Assembly (NCBI RefSeq): GCF_009728735.1
Contig: NZ_CP024636.1
Span: forward strand, 3,785,319 to 3,849,318
DNA: 64,000 nucleotides
Direction of reading: 5' to 3'
DNA from: Pantoea phytobeneficialis
GTDB taxonomy: Bacteria; Pseudomonadota; Gammaproteobacteria; Enterobacterales; Enterobacteriaceae
Each line of letters opens with the position of its first letter. Position 1 is the first letter of the stretch. The notes under the pieces are model-generated. The model searched no databases. It had not been told where the DNA came from and worked only from the letters and a program-made list of their open reading frames with translations. The position numbers were made by a program, and so were the translations under genes. Shown piece by piece: positions 56,705 through 64,000 of this stretch.

Positions 56705-57404
56705 ACACCGGTATATCAATCACCAACGCACGTAACGGCGTTTTCGCCTGCAACGTAATCTGCTGTTCTTCTGCCAGAAATGCCCCATCGCCACAGCTTA
56801 GCTTTTCCTGATGCGCACTGCTCGCCTGCACATCCACCGATCCGTGGATCGATTGCAGATAGGCGCGTGGACCGTTCAGCTTCACGCTATGTTGCTCGCC
56901 GGGAGCCAGCGTTACCTGATGAATCCACACCTGCTGACGCAGCTGTAAACTGCCTTCCGCACCGTCTGGCGAAGCCAACAGGAAAGAGGTCTGCTCGGGC
57001 AGCGACATTTTCTGCAACAACGGATTCTCGCGTTCCGGGCACGCCGACAGCCACAACTGCATACGTGTCAGCGGTTGATCTTTGCTGAGATTGATTTCGC
57101 TATAGCTCACGCCCTGGCGCGCCGACAACAGCAGCGCTTCACCGGCACGGGCGATAATATGGTTGCCCTCGCTGTCGCGGTACTCCGCCTCGCCCTGTAG
57201 TACCAGGTTGAGTACATCAACCTGAGGATAGGTGCGGGGCTGGAAGGCAGCACCGGGTGCCAGCACTTCTTGATTGAGCACGCGCAGTGAGGCATAGCCC
57301 ATCAGTTTCGGATCAAAATAGTGGCCAAATGAGAAGCTGTAACGCGCCTGCAACCAACCGAAATCGGCCTGGCCACATGCTGACGCGCAGCGGGTTGTCA
57401 TCAT
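56703..57404 (-). CDS. yhaK: Pirin-related bicupin YhaK
   Basis: 233 residues, the E. coli length, with GGAGG 7 bases ahead of the ATG. Bicupin fold: FSFGHYFDPKLMGYASLRVLN and RTYPQVDVLNLVLQGEAEYRDSEGN in the N-terminal cupin, RAYLQSIHG in the C-terminal one. E. coli YhaK is a redox-sensitive, iron-responsive protein of unknown enzymatic role. It is divergent from yhaJ, which probably regulates it. Confidence 0.94.
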   Translation of the reverse strand: MMTTRCASACGQADFGWLQARYSFSFGHYFDPKLMGYASLRVLNQEVLAPGAAFQPRTYPQVDVLNLVLQGEAEYRDSEGNHIIARAGEALLLSARQGVSYSEINLSKDQPLTRMQLWLSACPERENPLLQKMSLPEQTSFLLASPDGAEGSLQLRQQVWIHQVTLAPGEQHSVKLNGPRAYLQSIHGSVDVQASSAHQEKLSCGDGAFLAEEQQITLQAKTPLRALVIDIPV

Positions 57405-57532
57405 GATTTACCTCCGACGCTCTGCGGGATGATACGACCGCAGGTTTATAGGATTATGGTAAAAGGCTGGACGCCGGATTGTTAGCCAGTTAATCTGCCT
57501 GGCATGTTCAAATTTCCTGACAGAGAATCGGC

Positions 57533-58432
57533 ATGGCAAAAGAGCGCGCGTTAACCCTGGAAGCTTTACGTGTGATGGATGCTATTGACCGGCGCGGCAG
57601 CTTTGCGGCTGCGGCCGACGAGCTGGGACGTGTACCTTCCGCATTGAGCTACACCATGCAGAAGCTGGAAGAGGAGCTGGATGTCGTGCTGTTTGACCGC
57701 TCCGGTCACCGCACTAAATTCACCAACGTAGGACGCATGCTGCTGGAACGTGGCCGCGTGCTGTTGGAAGCCGCCGACAAACTCACCACCGACGCTGAAG
57801 CGCTGGCGCGCGGTTGGGAAACCCATCTCACCATCGTCACCGAGGCGCTGGTGCCCACCGAACACCTGTTCCCGCTGGTGACCAAACTGGCGGACAAAGC
57901 CAATACCCAGATATCCCTGGTGACCGAAGTGCTGGCCGGTGCCTGGGAGCGGCTGGAGCAGGGGCGTGCCGATATCGTCATTGCGCCGGATATGCATTTC
58001 CGCGCCTCAACGGAAATCAACACCCGCAAGTTGTACAGCATGATGAGCGTGTATGTCGCCAGTCCGGATCATCCCATTCATCAGGAAGCCGAGCCACAAT
58101 CTGAGGTGACGCGTGTGAAGTATCGCGGCATTGCAGTGGCCGATACCGCGCGCGAGCGCCCGGTGTTGACCGTGCAGTTGCTGGACAAGCAACAGCGCCT
58201 GACGGTAAGCAGCATGGAAGACAAACGCAAAGCGCTGCTGGCCGGACTGGGTGTGGCGACCATGCCCTATTCGCTGGTGGAGCAGGATATCGCCGAAGGA
58301 CGTCTGCGCGTGGTGAGTGCGGAATATACCCGCGAGGTGGATATCATTATGGCGTGGCGCCGCGACAGCATGGGTGAAGCGAAAGCATGGTGCCTGCGCG
58401 AGATCCCGCGTTTGCTGGCGAAGAAAGGTTAA
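57533..58432 (+). CDS. yhaJ: LysR family regulator YhaJ
   Basis: 299 residues. The N-terminal HTH is GSFAAAADELGRVPSALSYTMQKLEEEL (about residues 22-49) with a standard effector domain after it. E. coli YhaJ senses nitroaromatic and quinone-like compounds and activates yhaK and related genes. Divergent from yhaK with a 128-base gap. A REP-like element follows the stop. Confidence 0.93.
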   Translation: MAKERALTLEALRVMDAIDRRGSFAAAADELGRVPSALSYTMQKLEEELDVVLFDRSGHRTKFTNVGRMLLERGRVLLEAADKLTTDAEALARGWETHLTIVTEALVPTEHLFPLVTKLADKANTQISLVTEVLAGAWERLEQGRADIVIAPDMHFRASTEINTRKLYSMMSVYVASPDHPIHQEAEPQSEVTRVKYRGIAVADTARERPVLTVQLLDKQQRLTVSSMEDKRKALLAGLGVATMPYSLVEQDIAEGRLRVVSAEYTREVDIIMAWRRDSMGEAKAWCLREIPRLLAKKG

Positions 58433-58455
58433 TCAGCAACGCTGACTAACCTTTC

Positions 58456-58530
58456 CGTGGCGGCGCGATTTATCGCGCAATTCCGTGCGCGATGCAGGAA
58501 AAATCCGCGCGATGAATCGCGCCGCTACGA
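58456..58530. repeat. REP/BIME-like palindromic element, copy 5 (two inverted units plus a remnant)
   Basis: CGTGGCGGCGCGATTTATCGCGC and inverted GCGCGATGAATCGCGCCGCTACG. A further degenerate half unit (GCAATAATCGCGCCGTTAC, about 58541-58560) reaches into the stop of the next gene. It fills the gap between the convergent yhaJ and PRD-regulator genes. Confidence 0.8.
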
Positions 58531-58557
58531 ACAATGCATTACGCAATAATCGCGCCG

Positions 58558-60477
58558 TTACAGGCGACTCAAACAATCCATCGCCACGGCCTTGAAGCTG
58601 ACAAAATCGCCGCAGTCACGCAACCGGGCGGTTGCGCGTTCGCGCAGGAAAGTGACGAACAGGTCATAAATCGCCATCGCCTCTTCATATTCACTTTTGC
58701 TGATGGCCAGCAGGAAAATCACCGAGGCGGTTTCATCGCCCCAACTGATGCCCTGCGGTGCCAGCACGGTGTACACCACGGTTTTCTTCGCCAGCAGACC
58801 CAGCGAGTGCGGCAGCGCAATCCCCTCCCCCAGCATGGTGCTAACAATCGCTTCACGTTCCTCAACCGAGGGATAAAAATCGTCTTCCACATAGCCTTCA
58901 CGCTGAAGCTGGTTGCACAGTTGATGGAACAGCGCCGATTGCGTCATCGGCTGGTCCACCACCAGAAAATGCTGTGCATCGAAGTATTTTTCCAGCATAT
59001 AAGGCCGGGTACGATCCACCAGCACCAGTTTGCCGAGCTGCTCAAGCTGGAATTCCGTTGGGAACGGCGACATCACCACCACCGGGCTGTTTTTCTCACG
59101 CAAGCGGGTGGTGGAGATAACAAAATCTTCATCAATAGCCGCAAGCGCCTCGTATTCACGTAGCGACAGGCGGCCCGTCACCTGCAACTGGGGATACTTA
59201 CGTAGCAGCATCGCTTCAATCATGCGCAAGGTAGAGTTACCGCTGTCACACACCAGCAGCACCTGGGGGTGACGCTGATAGCCCACATCATAGTGACGCT
59301 CCAGCCCGACGCCGATATGCAGCACCAGAAAACCGATTTCGTTTTCGCTGATGCTGTAAGGGGTATATTTCCCCCAACTGGTGACCGCCGCCAGCGTCAT
59401 GTCGTAGGCCATCGGGTAATGCTGCTTGATATTACTCAGCAGCGGATTGGGGATATGGATCTGGTAACGCACCCGGGTGATCATGGTTTTGATATGGGTG
59501 AGCAGATCGGCACGCAACTGTTCATCCTGTTGCAGACGATAGTTGTAGTGCGTGTTGATGTAATTCAGCAGGTAATCGACCAGCGCATCCGCATCATCGG
59601 CATTGATGGTGCTGGGGGCCAGTGCCTGAATCTGGCGGGCAGCGATGTTGACGCGCAGCCAGTTCTCTTCCGCCTGAGAGATCGGTTTTCCCACCAGCGG
59701 CCGCATCAGGTTAATCAGTTGCTGCGCGGCTTCACGCACCTCCTCGCCGACATCCTCCGCACCCGGATCGTTCAGCGGAAAACCTTCGCTGATGCGCCGT
59801 ACTGCCACCGCGCAATAGATTTGCAGATAGCGTTCACCTTCATCGCTGAGGCGAATGGCGTGCTGCGAGAAACAATGCTGAAGCAGCGGTTGCAACTGCT
59901 CCAGCATGCCGCTGTGTAGCGTTTCCACCGTTAACAGCGGGCTGTCCGGCGTATCCTGGTCGATTTGCCACAGCAAATCAGTCAGGCAGGTGCGAATCGC
60001 CGCTTCGCTGCCGAACAGCTTCATTCCGTAACGCGGTTTGGTTTCGATATTCAGATGATAACGCCCGAACCATTCACGCACCTCAGCCATGTCGCTTTGC
60101 AGGGTCGCGCGGCTGACAAACCACTCTTCCGACAAATCTTCCAGCTTCAGCGAATATGCAGCGGTGAGAAAACGACTGAGCAGATAACGCACCCGTTCCT
60201 GTGAGGTACGCGGCACGCGCAGCGGTGCCGCGGTTTGTGCCTGGAGCTGACCAAAACGCAGCGCGTCCTCCACCTTCAGTTGATAACCCTCGCCACGCGC
60301 CAGCACGAACTGCGCACCATGCTGCGCCAACAGCGCGTTAAGCGCCGTGATATCGGTGCGCACCGTGCGAGTGGACACGGAAAAACGTCGCGCCAGCTCA
60401 TCCTGCGGCAGCGTTTCGGTTTGCAGCGCAGCGAAAAGTTGGGCCAGACGCTGGTTGGGAAATCTCACGGGCTTCAC
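58558..60477 (-). CDS. PRD-containing transcriptional regulator with PTS EIIB- and EIIA-like domains
   Basis: 639 residues. Two N-terminal helix-turn-helix modules (DELARRFSVSTRTVRTDITALNAL; a Mga-like one near residue 115) are followed by two PRD domains (about 185-400), an EIIB-Gat-like segment with Cys (VLLVCDSGNSTLRMIEA, about 410) and an EIIA-like domain with a His in EGIALPHSLG (about 550). Such MtlR/DgaR-type activators are controlled by PTS phosphorylation. It is the gene immediately downstream of the aldolase-lyase-amidohydrolase genes and most likely regulates them. Confidence 0.88.
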   Translation of the reverse strand: MKPVRFPNQRLAQLFAALQTETLPQDELARRFSVSTRTVRTDITALNALLAQHGAQFVLARGEGYQLKVEDALRFGQLQAQTAAPLRVPRTSQERVRYLLSRFLTAAYSLKLEDLSEEWFVSRATLQSDMAEVREWFGRYHLNIETKPRYGMKLFGSEAAIRTCLTDLLWQIDQDTPDSPLLTVETLHSGMLEQLQPLLQHCFSQHAIRLSDEGERYLQIYCAVAVRRISEGFPLNDPGAEDVGEEVREAAQQLINLMRPLVGKPISQAEENWLRVNIAARQIQALAPSTINADDADALVDYLLNYINTHYNYRLQQDEQLRADLLTHIKTMITRVRYQIHIPNPLLSNIKQHYPMAYDMTLAAVTSWGKYTPYSISENEIGFLVLHIGVGLERHYDVGYQRHPQVLLVCDSGNSTLRMIEAMLLRKYPQLQVTGRLSLREYEALAAIDEDFVISTTRLREKNSPVVVMSPFPTEFQLEQLGKLVLVDRTRPYMLEKYFDAQHFLVVDQPMTQSALFHQLCNQLQREGYVEDDFYPSVEEREAIVSTMLGEGIALPHSLGLLAKKTVVYTVLAPQGISWGDETASVIFLLAISKSEYEEAMAIYDLFVTFLRERATARLRDCGDFVSFKAVAMDCLSRL

Positions 60478-60491
60478 CTGTTACTTAATTG

Positions 60492-61229
60492 TTACAACAA
60501 CTTTTTGCACGTTGCCAGAAGCTGACGCACATCGTCAATGCGTGTGTCGCCAGTCGCGCTATCGATAATCGAACTGTAGACGTGCGGAATCACTTTACTG
60601 ACGCCCGCCTCCAGCGCAATGCGAACAATCTCTTCAAAATTGTCGAGATCAATACCGCCGGTGGGTTCCAGCCAGAAGTTGTTACGCGCACAGGCTTCCG
60701 CCACCGCGCGGTACTCCGCTACCGCTTTCAATCCCCCCATCGGGAAGTATTTCACCGAGCTGCCGCCCATGTCCTGCAACAAGCGAATCGCGCTGTCGAT
60801 TGGCACGATGGCATCCGGCCCTTGCGCACTCAGCGGTCCGGTGGAGATTTTGACCAGACCCGGCGTGCCGGTGGGGGAAATCAGGCCGTTGACCACGGTG
60901 TCATGCTGGCCGAGCAGCGCGCGACTGGTCGCGACGCCGGTGAACACCTGGTTAACGTGTTGCGGTTGCAGCTCAGCTGCAATCTCACTCACCATCGCCG
61001 ATTGATTGGGATCCCCGGCACCCAGTCCAACCGAAATCGCGTTATCAATCAGCGCAGCATATTCGCGCATATCGGCAATTGCCGCCTCAGTGCTGGCGTA
61101 GTTTTTCGACAACACGCCCACCAACACATAACCATCCGCCGCTTCCCAGATATCGCGCGCATTCTGTTTAGAACCCGCCAGCACATTGAGGCACAGACGG
61201 CCCTGATAAAATTTTGGAGTCAGAGTCAT
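60492..61229 (-). CDS. KDPG-type aldolase family protein (DgaF-like)
   Basis: 245 residues of the family called KDGP aldolase (DUF1341-type). Motifs: RLCLNVLAGSKQNARDIWEAADG, VGLGAGDPNQS, VKYFPMGG (catalytic Lys neighbourhood) and FWLEPTGGIDLDN. DgaF in Salmonella cleaves 2-keto-3-deoxy-6-phosphogluconate to pyruvate and glyceraldehyde 3-phosphate at the end of D-glucosaminate use. Start overlaps the stop of the PLP lyase gene (ATGA). Substrate here inferred. Confidence 0.88.
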   Translation of the reverse strand: MTLTPKFYQGRLCLNVLAGSKQNARDIWEAADGYVLVGVLSKNYASTEAAIADMREYAALIDNAISVGLGAGDPNQSAMVSEIAAELQPQHVNQVFTGVATSRALLGQHDTVVNGLISPTGTPGLVKISTGPLSAQGPDAIVPIDSAIRLLQDMGGSSVKYFPMGGLKAVAEYRAVAEACARNNFWLEPTGGIDLDNFEEIVRIALEAGVSKVIPHVYSSIIDSATGDTRIDDVRQLLATCKKLL

Positions 61230-62347
61230 GCGTGTTTCTCCCCGCTGAGCAGCGCCTCGATGGCGGTAAAAATGGTATGCAGCTGATCGTCGCTGACGCT
61301 ACGCACATCGGCCTCGATAATGCCTTCATTGGCTTTATAGCCACGGAAATAGATGGCGATAACGCCGTTTTTCAGTGCCTGCACCAGCTCGCCAGTGGCC
61401 CAGCCGGTTTGCGCTTCGTCGAACTTGATTTCGGCACGGGCGATGTCACGTCCGGCAGCATCCCATACCACACGCGCGCTGACGCCATTCAGGGTGTTGA
61501 GGTTGGCGATAAACGGCGTCATTTTTTCCACCATCTCTGCGCCGGTGGTTTTCTCCTGCGACAGATAGTTTTCAATCGCCTGCGTCAGGCCGAGGATGCC
61601 CTCTTTGCCGACTTTCATCGCACGACCGATGCCGTTACTCTGGCGCTTCACCCACTCAACATATTGGGTGCGGCCAATCACCAGACCGCTGGTTGGTCCT
61701 TCAATCGCTTTCGCCCCGCTGTAGATCACCAGGTCAGCGCCCATCTGGTAGTAGCACTGCAAATCTTCTTCCGCTGCCGCATCGACAATCAACGGAATGC
61801 CATGCTTACGCGCCACCACTGCCGCCTGTTCGACACTGAGATGGCTTTTCTGCACGCAATGGTGTGATTTGATATACAGCAACGCGGCGGTCGTCGGCGT
61901 AATCGCCGCTGCCAGCTGTTCTGGCGAACATTCGTTGCTGTAGCCTGCCTCCACCAGGCGTCCACCACCCAATGCCACCATGGTGCCAACCGGCGCGCCA
62001 AAATTGACGTTATGACCTTTCGGCATCACGATATCGTGCGGCACGCTGAGTGGTGCGGCATGCAGGTTTTCCAGCAGCCAGGCGTTATCTTTCACGATCA
62101 CCGCCGCCACACTTTGCGCAATGCCCGCCGACGCACAGGAAACCACCACTGCGCTTTCCACCTCAAGCAGTTGCGCGATATACGCCCCGGTTTTATCCAC
62201 CAGATCTTTCATCTCAAAGTAGTGGTTAAGGCCGTATTTCACGGTATCGACCACGTCTGCTGCCGGGGTCGATACGCCAAGAATGGTCATGCGACCAGAG
62301 GCATTGATGACCTGCTTCAGGTCATATTTTTCATAAATCGAAGACAT
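61226..62347 (-). CDS. DgaE family PLP-dependent ammonia-lyase
   Basis: 373 residues from the ATG at 62347 (MSSIYEKYDLKQVINASGRMT); six residues more from 62365. SelA-like fold type I enzyme. The PLP-lysine region reads DLVIYSGAKAIEGPTSGLVIG (about residue 210). DgaE deaminates D-glucosaminate 6-phosphate to KDPG. The preceding amidohydrolase stop lies 17 bases inside this gene and the aldolase start overlaps its end, so all three are co-translated. Substrate inferred from family. Confidence 0.9.
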   Translation of the reverse strand: MSSIYEKYDLKQVINASGRMTILGVSTPAADVVDTVKYGLNHYFEMKDLVDKTGAYIAQLLEVESAVVVSCASAGIAQSVAAVIVKDNAWLLENLHAAPLSVPHDIVMPKGHNVNFGAPVGTMVALGGGRLVEAGYSNECSPEQLAAAITPTTAALLYIKSHHCVQKSHLSVEQAAVVARKHGIPLIVDAAAEEDLQCYYQMGADLVIYSGAKAIEGPTSGLVIGRTQYVEWVKRQSNGIGRAMKVGKEGILGLTQAIENYLSQEKTTGAEMVEKMTPFIANLNTLNGVSARVVWDAAGRDIARAEIKFDEAQTGWATGELVQALKNGVIAIYFRGYKANEGIIEADVRSVSDDQLHTIFTAIEALLSGEKHA

Positions 62348-63464
62348 GATTGGCTTTCCCTTCATCTGTCAGATGCCATTGCCCCGCCACCACGGCGGCC
62401 AGCGGCACCAGATGTTGCTCACCCAGCACCTGTTCGCCTTCAGCATCGACGAACGGGCGGGCTTCCTCTTTGACGGTAAAAATGGTCAGGTCGGCGTCGT
62501 AACCGACCGCCAGGCAACCTTTGTTTTTCAGTCGCAGACCTTCAGCGGCTTTGCGTGTCACGCAGTCGATCACCTGCGGCAATGTCATGCCAATGCTGAA
62601 GAATTTCGACATCACATGCGCCAGGCTGTGCACCGGGCCATTGATACGGTTGCGGCAGTAGATATCGGAGCTGATGGTGTCAGGCAGAATGCCCTGCGCA
62701 ATCGCCTGACGCGCCACCTCAAAGCTGAAGCTGGCGCTGCCGTGGCCGATATCCAGCCGCACACCACGCGCTAACGCATTCTTCACCGCGGCTTTCAGCT
62801 CGCCCTGCGGCGTAAGAATGCGGTTGGGTTTGCCGTTGTAGCAATGGGTGATGATGTCGCCGGAAGTCAGCAGATCGGCAATGTCCTCCAGCACCGGCGG
62901 GTTGTTGCCGATATGCACCATCAGCGGCAGATCACCCGCCGCCTGCTGGATGGCTTTGGCCCGGATTAACGGCTGGATACCGTTTTCGCCCACTACGCTG
63001 CTGCTCATACGCGCTTTGAGGCCGACGATAAAATCGGGACGACGCTGAATAGCCTGCACCACCGCCTCACCGTCGATTTGCGCCATATCGGCCAGCTCGT
63101 TTTGCGTGACAATGCCGGTGCGGGCTATGTTGATCAGCGCACGAACGTCGGTCGTGACCTGTCGCGTAAGCTGATAAAAATCGTCAATATCATCAGCGCC
63201 GGTGCTGCCGGCATCCACCACCGTGGTGACCCCCTGTGCCACACCGATGGCATCCGCATCGTCGTGATAAATCGGCGATTTGGGATAACAGTGAACGTGG
63301 CTGTCGATCCAGCCTGCGCTGAGGTAGTAGCGCCCGGCCAGGTCGCGTTCTTGTGCCGCCTGACCGCTTACGCTACCCAGTGCGGCGATTTTGCCGTCCT
63401 GCCACGCAATATCCACCAGCTGTCCGTCGCACAGACGCGCACGACGGAGAATGACATCAAACAT
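62331..63464 (-). CDS. Amidohydrolase/deacetylase-family metallohydrolase (COG3964)
   Basis: 377 residues with a dihydroorotase/D-aminoacylase-like fold. Metal ligands are visible in SAGWIDSHVHCYP (HxH, about residue 55), the GLKAR carboxylate Lys region (about 150), MVHIGNNPP and ITHCYNG, and the late RLDIGHGSASFS (Asp/His). Members of this group hydrolyse esters or amides of small acids. With DgaE and the aldolase downstream, deacylation of an N-acyl amino sugar acid is a reasonable guess. It begins nine bases after the DUF4310 gene. Confidence 0.88.
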   Translation of the reverse strand: MFDVILRRARLCDGQLVDIAWQDGKIAALGSVSGQAAQERDLAGRYYLSAGWIDSHVHCYPKSPIYHDDADAIGVAQGVTTVVDAGSTGADDIDDFYQLTRQVTTDVRALINIARTGIVTQNELADMAQIDGEAVVQAIQRRPDFIVGLKARMSSSVVGENGIQPLIRAKAIQQAAGDLPLMVHIGNNPPVLEDIADLLTSGDIITHCYNGKPNRILTPQGELKAAVKNALARGVRLDIGHGSASFSFEVARQAIAQGILPDTISSDIYCRNRINGPVHSLAHVMSKFFSIGMTLPQVIDCVTRKAAEGLRLKNKGCLAVGYDADLTIFTVKEEARPFVDAEGEQVLGEQHLVPLAAVVAGQWHLTDEGKANHVFDL

Positions 63465-63473
63465 ACCCCCTCC

Positions 63474-64000
63474 TTAGAGAGAAACCGGGAAGATCGCGCC
63501 CAGCACCATGGCACCGAGAATCGCACCACCGGTAATCGGCTTGTTCCACAGGTAAAACAGCAGCGAACCCGCCAACGAACCAAGACCAATAGGAATTGAC
63601 GCGGTCATTGCCGACAGGATGATCAACGGACCGAGGAAGCGGCCAGAGGCGTTACCCGCCCCCATCATCACGTCGGCACCGTAGGTGGAGTCGCTCTGAT
63701 TGATGGTGAACTTACGCGCCAGGATGATGATGTAGCCAATCGCCACGCCAATCACCAGACCGGTTGCCAGCGAGGCGGCGAAGTTCGCGACTGGGAAGAC
63801 AATGCCCGCGCCCAGTAACAACGCCGGAACCCCCAGACCCACGCCGGTCTGAATCGCCCCGCCGATATCGAGAATCCCCACCAGCGAACCTTCGATTATA
63901 CGGGCGAACAGGAAGCTGGCACCGAACGCCGCTACCGCGCCGTAGACCCCGGTTTCCATGCCGGAACGCAGCATGGAGACAAACGCCACTTCGTTAAAAG
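63474..64000 (-). CDS. DUF4310 family membrane protein, 5' part beyond window edge
   Basis: At least 175 residues are visible; the frame stays open to base 64000, so the true start is outside. Hydrophobic throughout, with five or so membrane segments and many glycines: GASFLFARIIEGSLVGILDIGGAIQ, GVGLGVPALLLGAGIVFP, MMGAGNASGRFLGPLIILSA. It resembles the DUF4310/DUF4311 proteins that occur with an SFCGS-type glycine-rich protein, DUF4312, an amidohydrolase, a DgaE-like lyase and an aldolase. Probably part of an uncharacterised transporter in the inner membrane. I cannot separate DUF4310 from DUF4311 with certainty; position next to the amidohydrolase favours DUF4310. Confidence 0.75.
   Translation of the reverse strand, partial: FNEVAFVSMLRSGMETGVYGAVAAFGASFLFARIIEGSLVGILDIGGAIQTGVGLGVPALLLGAGIVFPVANFAASLATGLVIGVAIGYIIILARKFTINQSDSTYGADVMMGAGNASGRFLGPLIILSAMTASIPIGLGSLAGSLLFYLWNKPITGGAILGAMVLGAIFPVSL

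Noticed and set aside
59269..61867. Several long plus-strand frames opposite the PRD regulator, aldolase and lyase genes
   Set aside because: Antisense shadows; the minus-strand proteins carry all recognisable motifs.

Overview
The window looks like chromosomal DNA of an enterobacterium, most likely of the Erwiniaceae (Pantoea/Erwinia type). Three E. coli-like gene blocks are recognisable: fadH-rlmG-ygjP ... ygjR-alx-sstT; uxaCBA/exuT-exuR-yqjA-mzrA-yqjCDEK-yqjFG; and rnpB-rsmI-lpoA-yraN-diaA-dolP with yhaK-yhaJ. Other segments have been inserted between or beside them. The assignment rests on gene order and protein similarity recalled from E. coli; no database was searched.

Layout. 1-11.4 kb (minus strand): part of a type VI secretion (T6SS) cluster in the order tssB-tssC-tssK-tssL-ompA-like-hcp-clpV. 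It is followed by three tandem copies of a DUF3304-type immunity gene, the middle one frameshifted, and the start of a Tle1-like (DUF2235) phospholipase effector that runs off the left edge. 12.0-13.4 kb: an orphan, AT-rich gene that joins the C-terminal RHS core of a Tc-toxin C subunit to seven tandem eukaryote-type C2H2 zinc fingers. This is the most unusual object in the window. 13.6-18.4 kb: ddlA, a MASE1-GGDEF diguanylate cyclase, and a SulP transporter coupled to a beta-carbonic anhydrase. 19.0-24.9 kb: an e(P4)-type acid phosphatase, a YfiH/LACC1 paralogue and the complete idnDOTR L-idonate operon with CRP-like and GntR/IdnR-like sites. 25-28.9 kb: fadH, rlmG, ygjP. 28.9-35.6 kb: an accessory insertion with a LysR regulator, flavin monooxygenase, SDR, MFS transporter, RidA and a CBS-type ClC channel. 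35.7-39.4 kb: ygjR, alx with its Mn2+/pH-responsive leader, and sstT. 39.5-46.5 kb: the hexuronate regulon uxaCBA/exuT/exuR. 46.8-51.2 kb: yqjA to yqjG. 51.2-52.1 kb: rnpB with downstream 109-bp tandem repeats. 52.2-56.7 kb: rsmI, lpoA, yraN, diaA, dolP. 56.7-58.4 kb: yhaK, yhaJ. 58.6-64 kb: a PRD-type regulator and a minus-strand operon of DUF4310 membrane protein, COG3964 amidohydrolase, DgaE-like PLP lyase and KDPG-type aldolase, open at the right edge.

How the parts work together. The T6SS genes encode the sheath (TssBC), baseplate and membrane adaptors (TssK, TssL), Hcp tube and ClpV recycling ATPase, with an antibacterial lipase and its immunity array downstream. The idn and uxa/exu operons both feed sugar acids towards 2-keto-3-deoxygluconate metabolism. 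The right-hand operon has the enzymes expected for breakdown of an N-acylated amino sugar acid, with a transport system that is not characterised. Intergenic regions hold five copies of a REP/BIME-like palindrome and one separate 124-bp inverted-repeat element.
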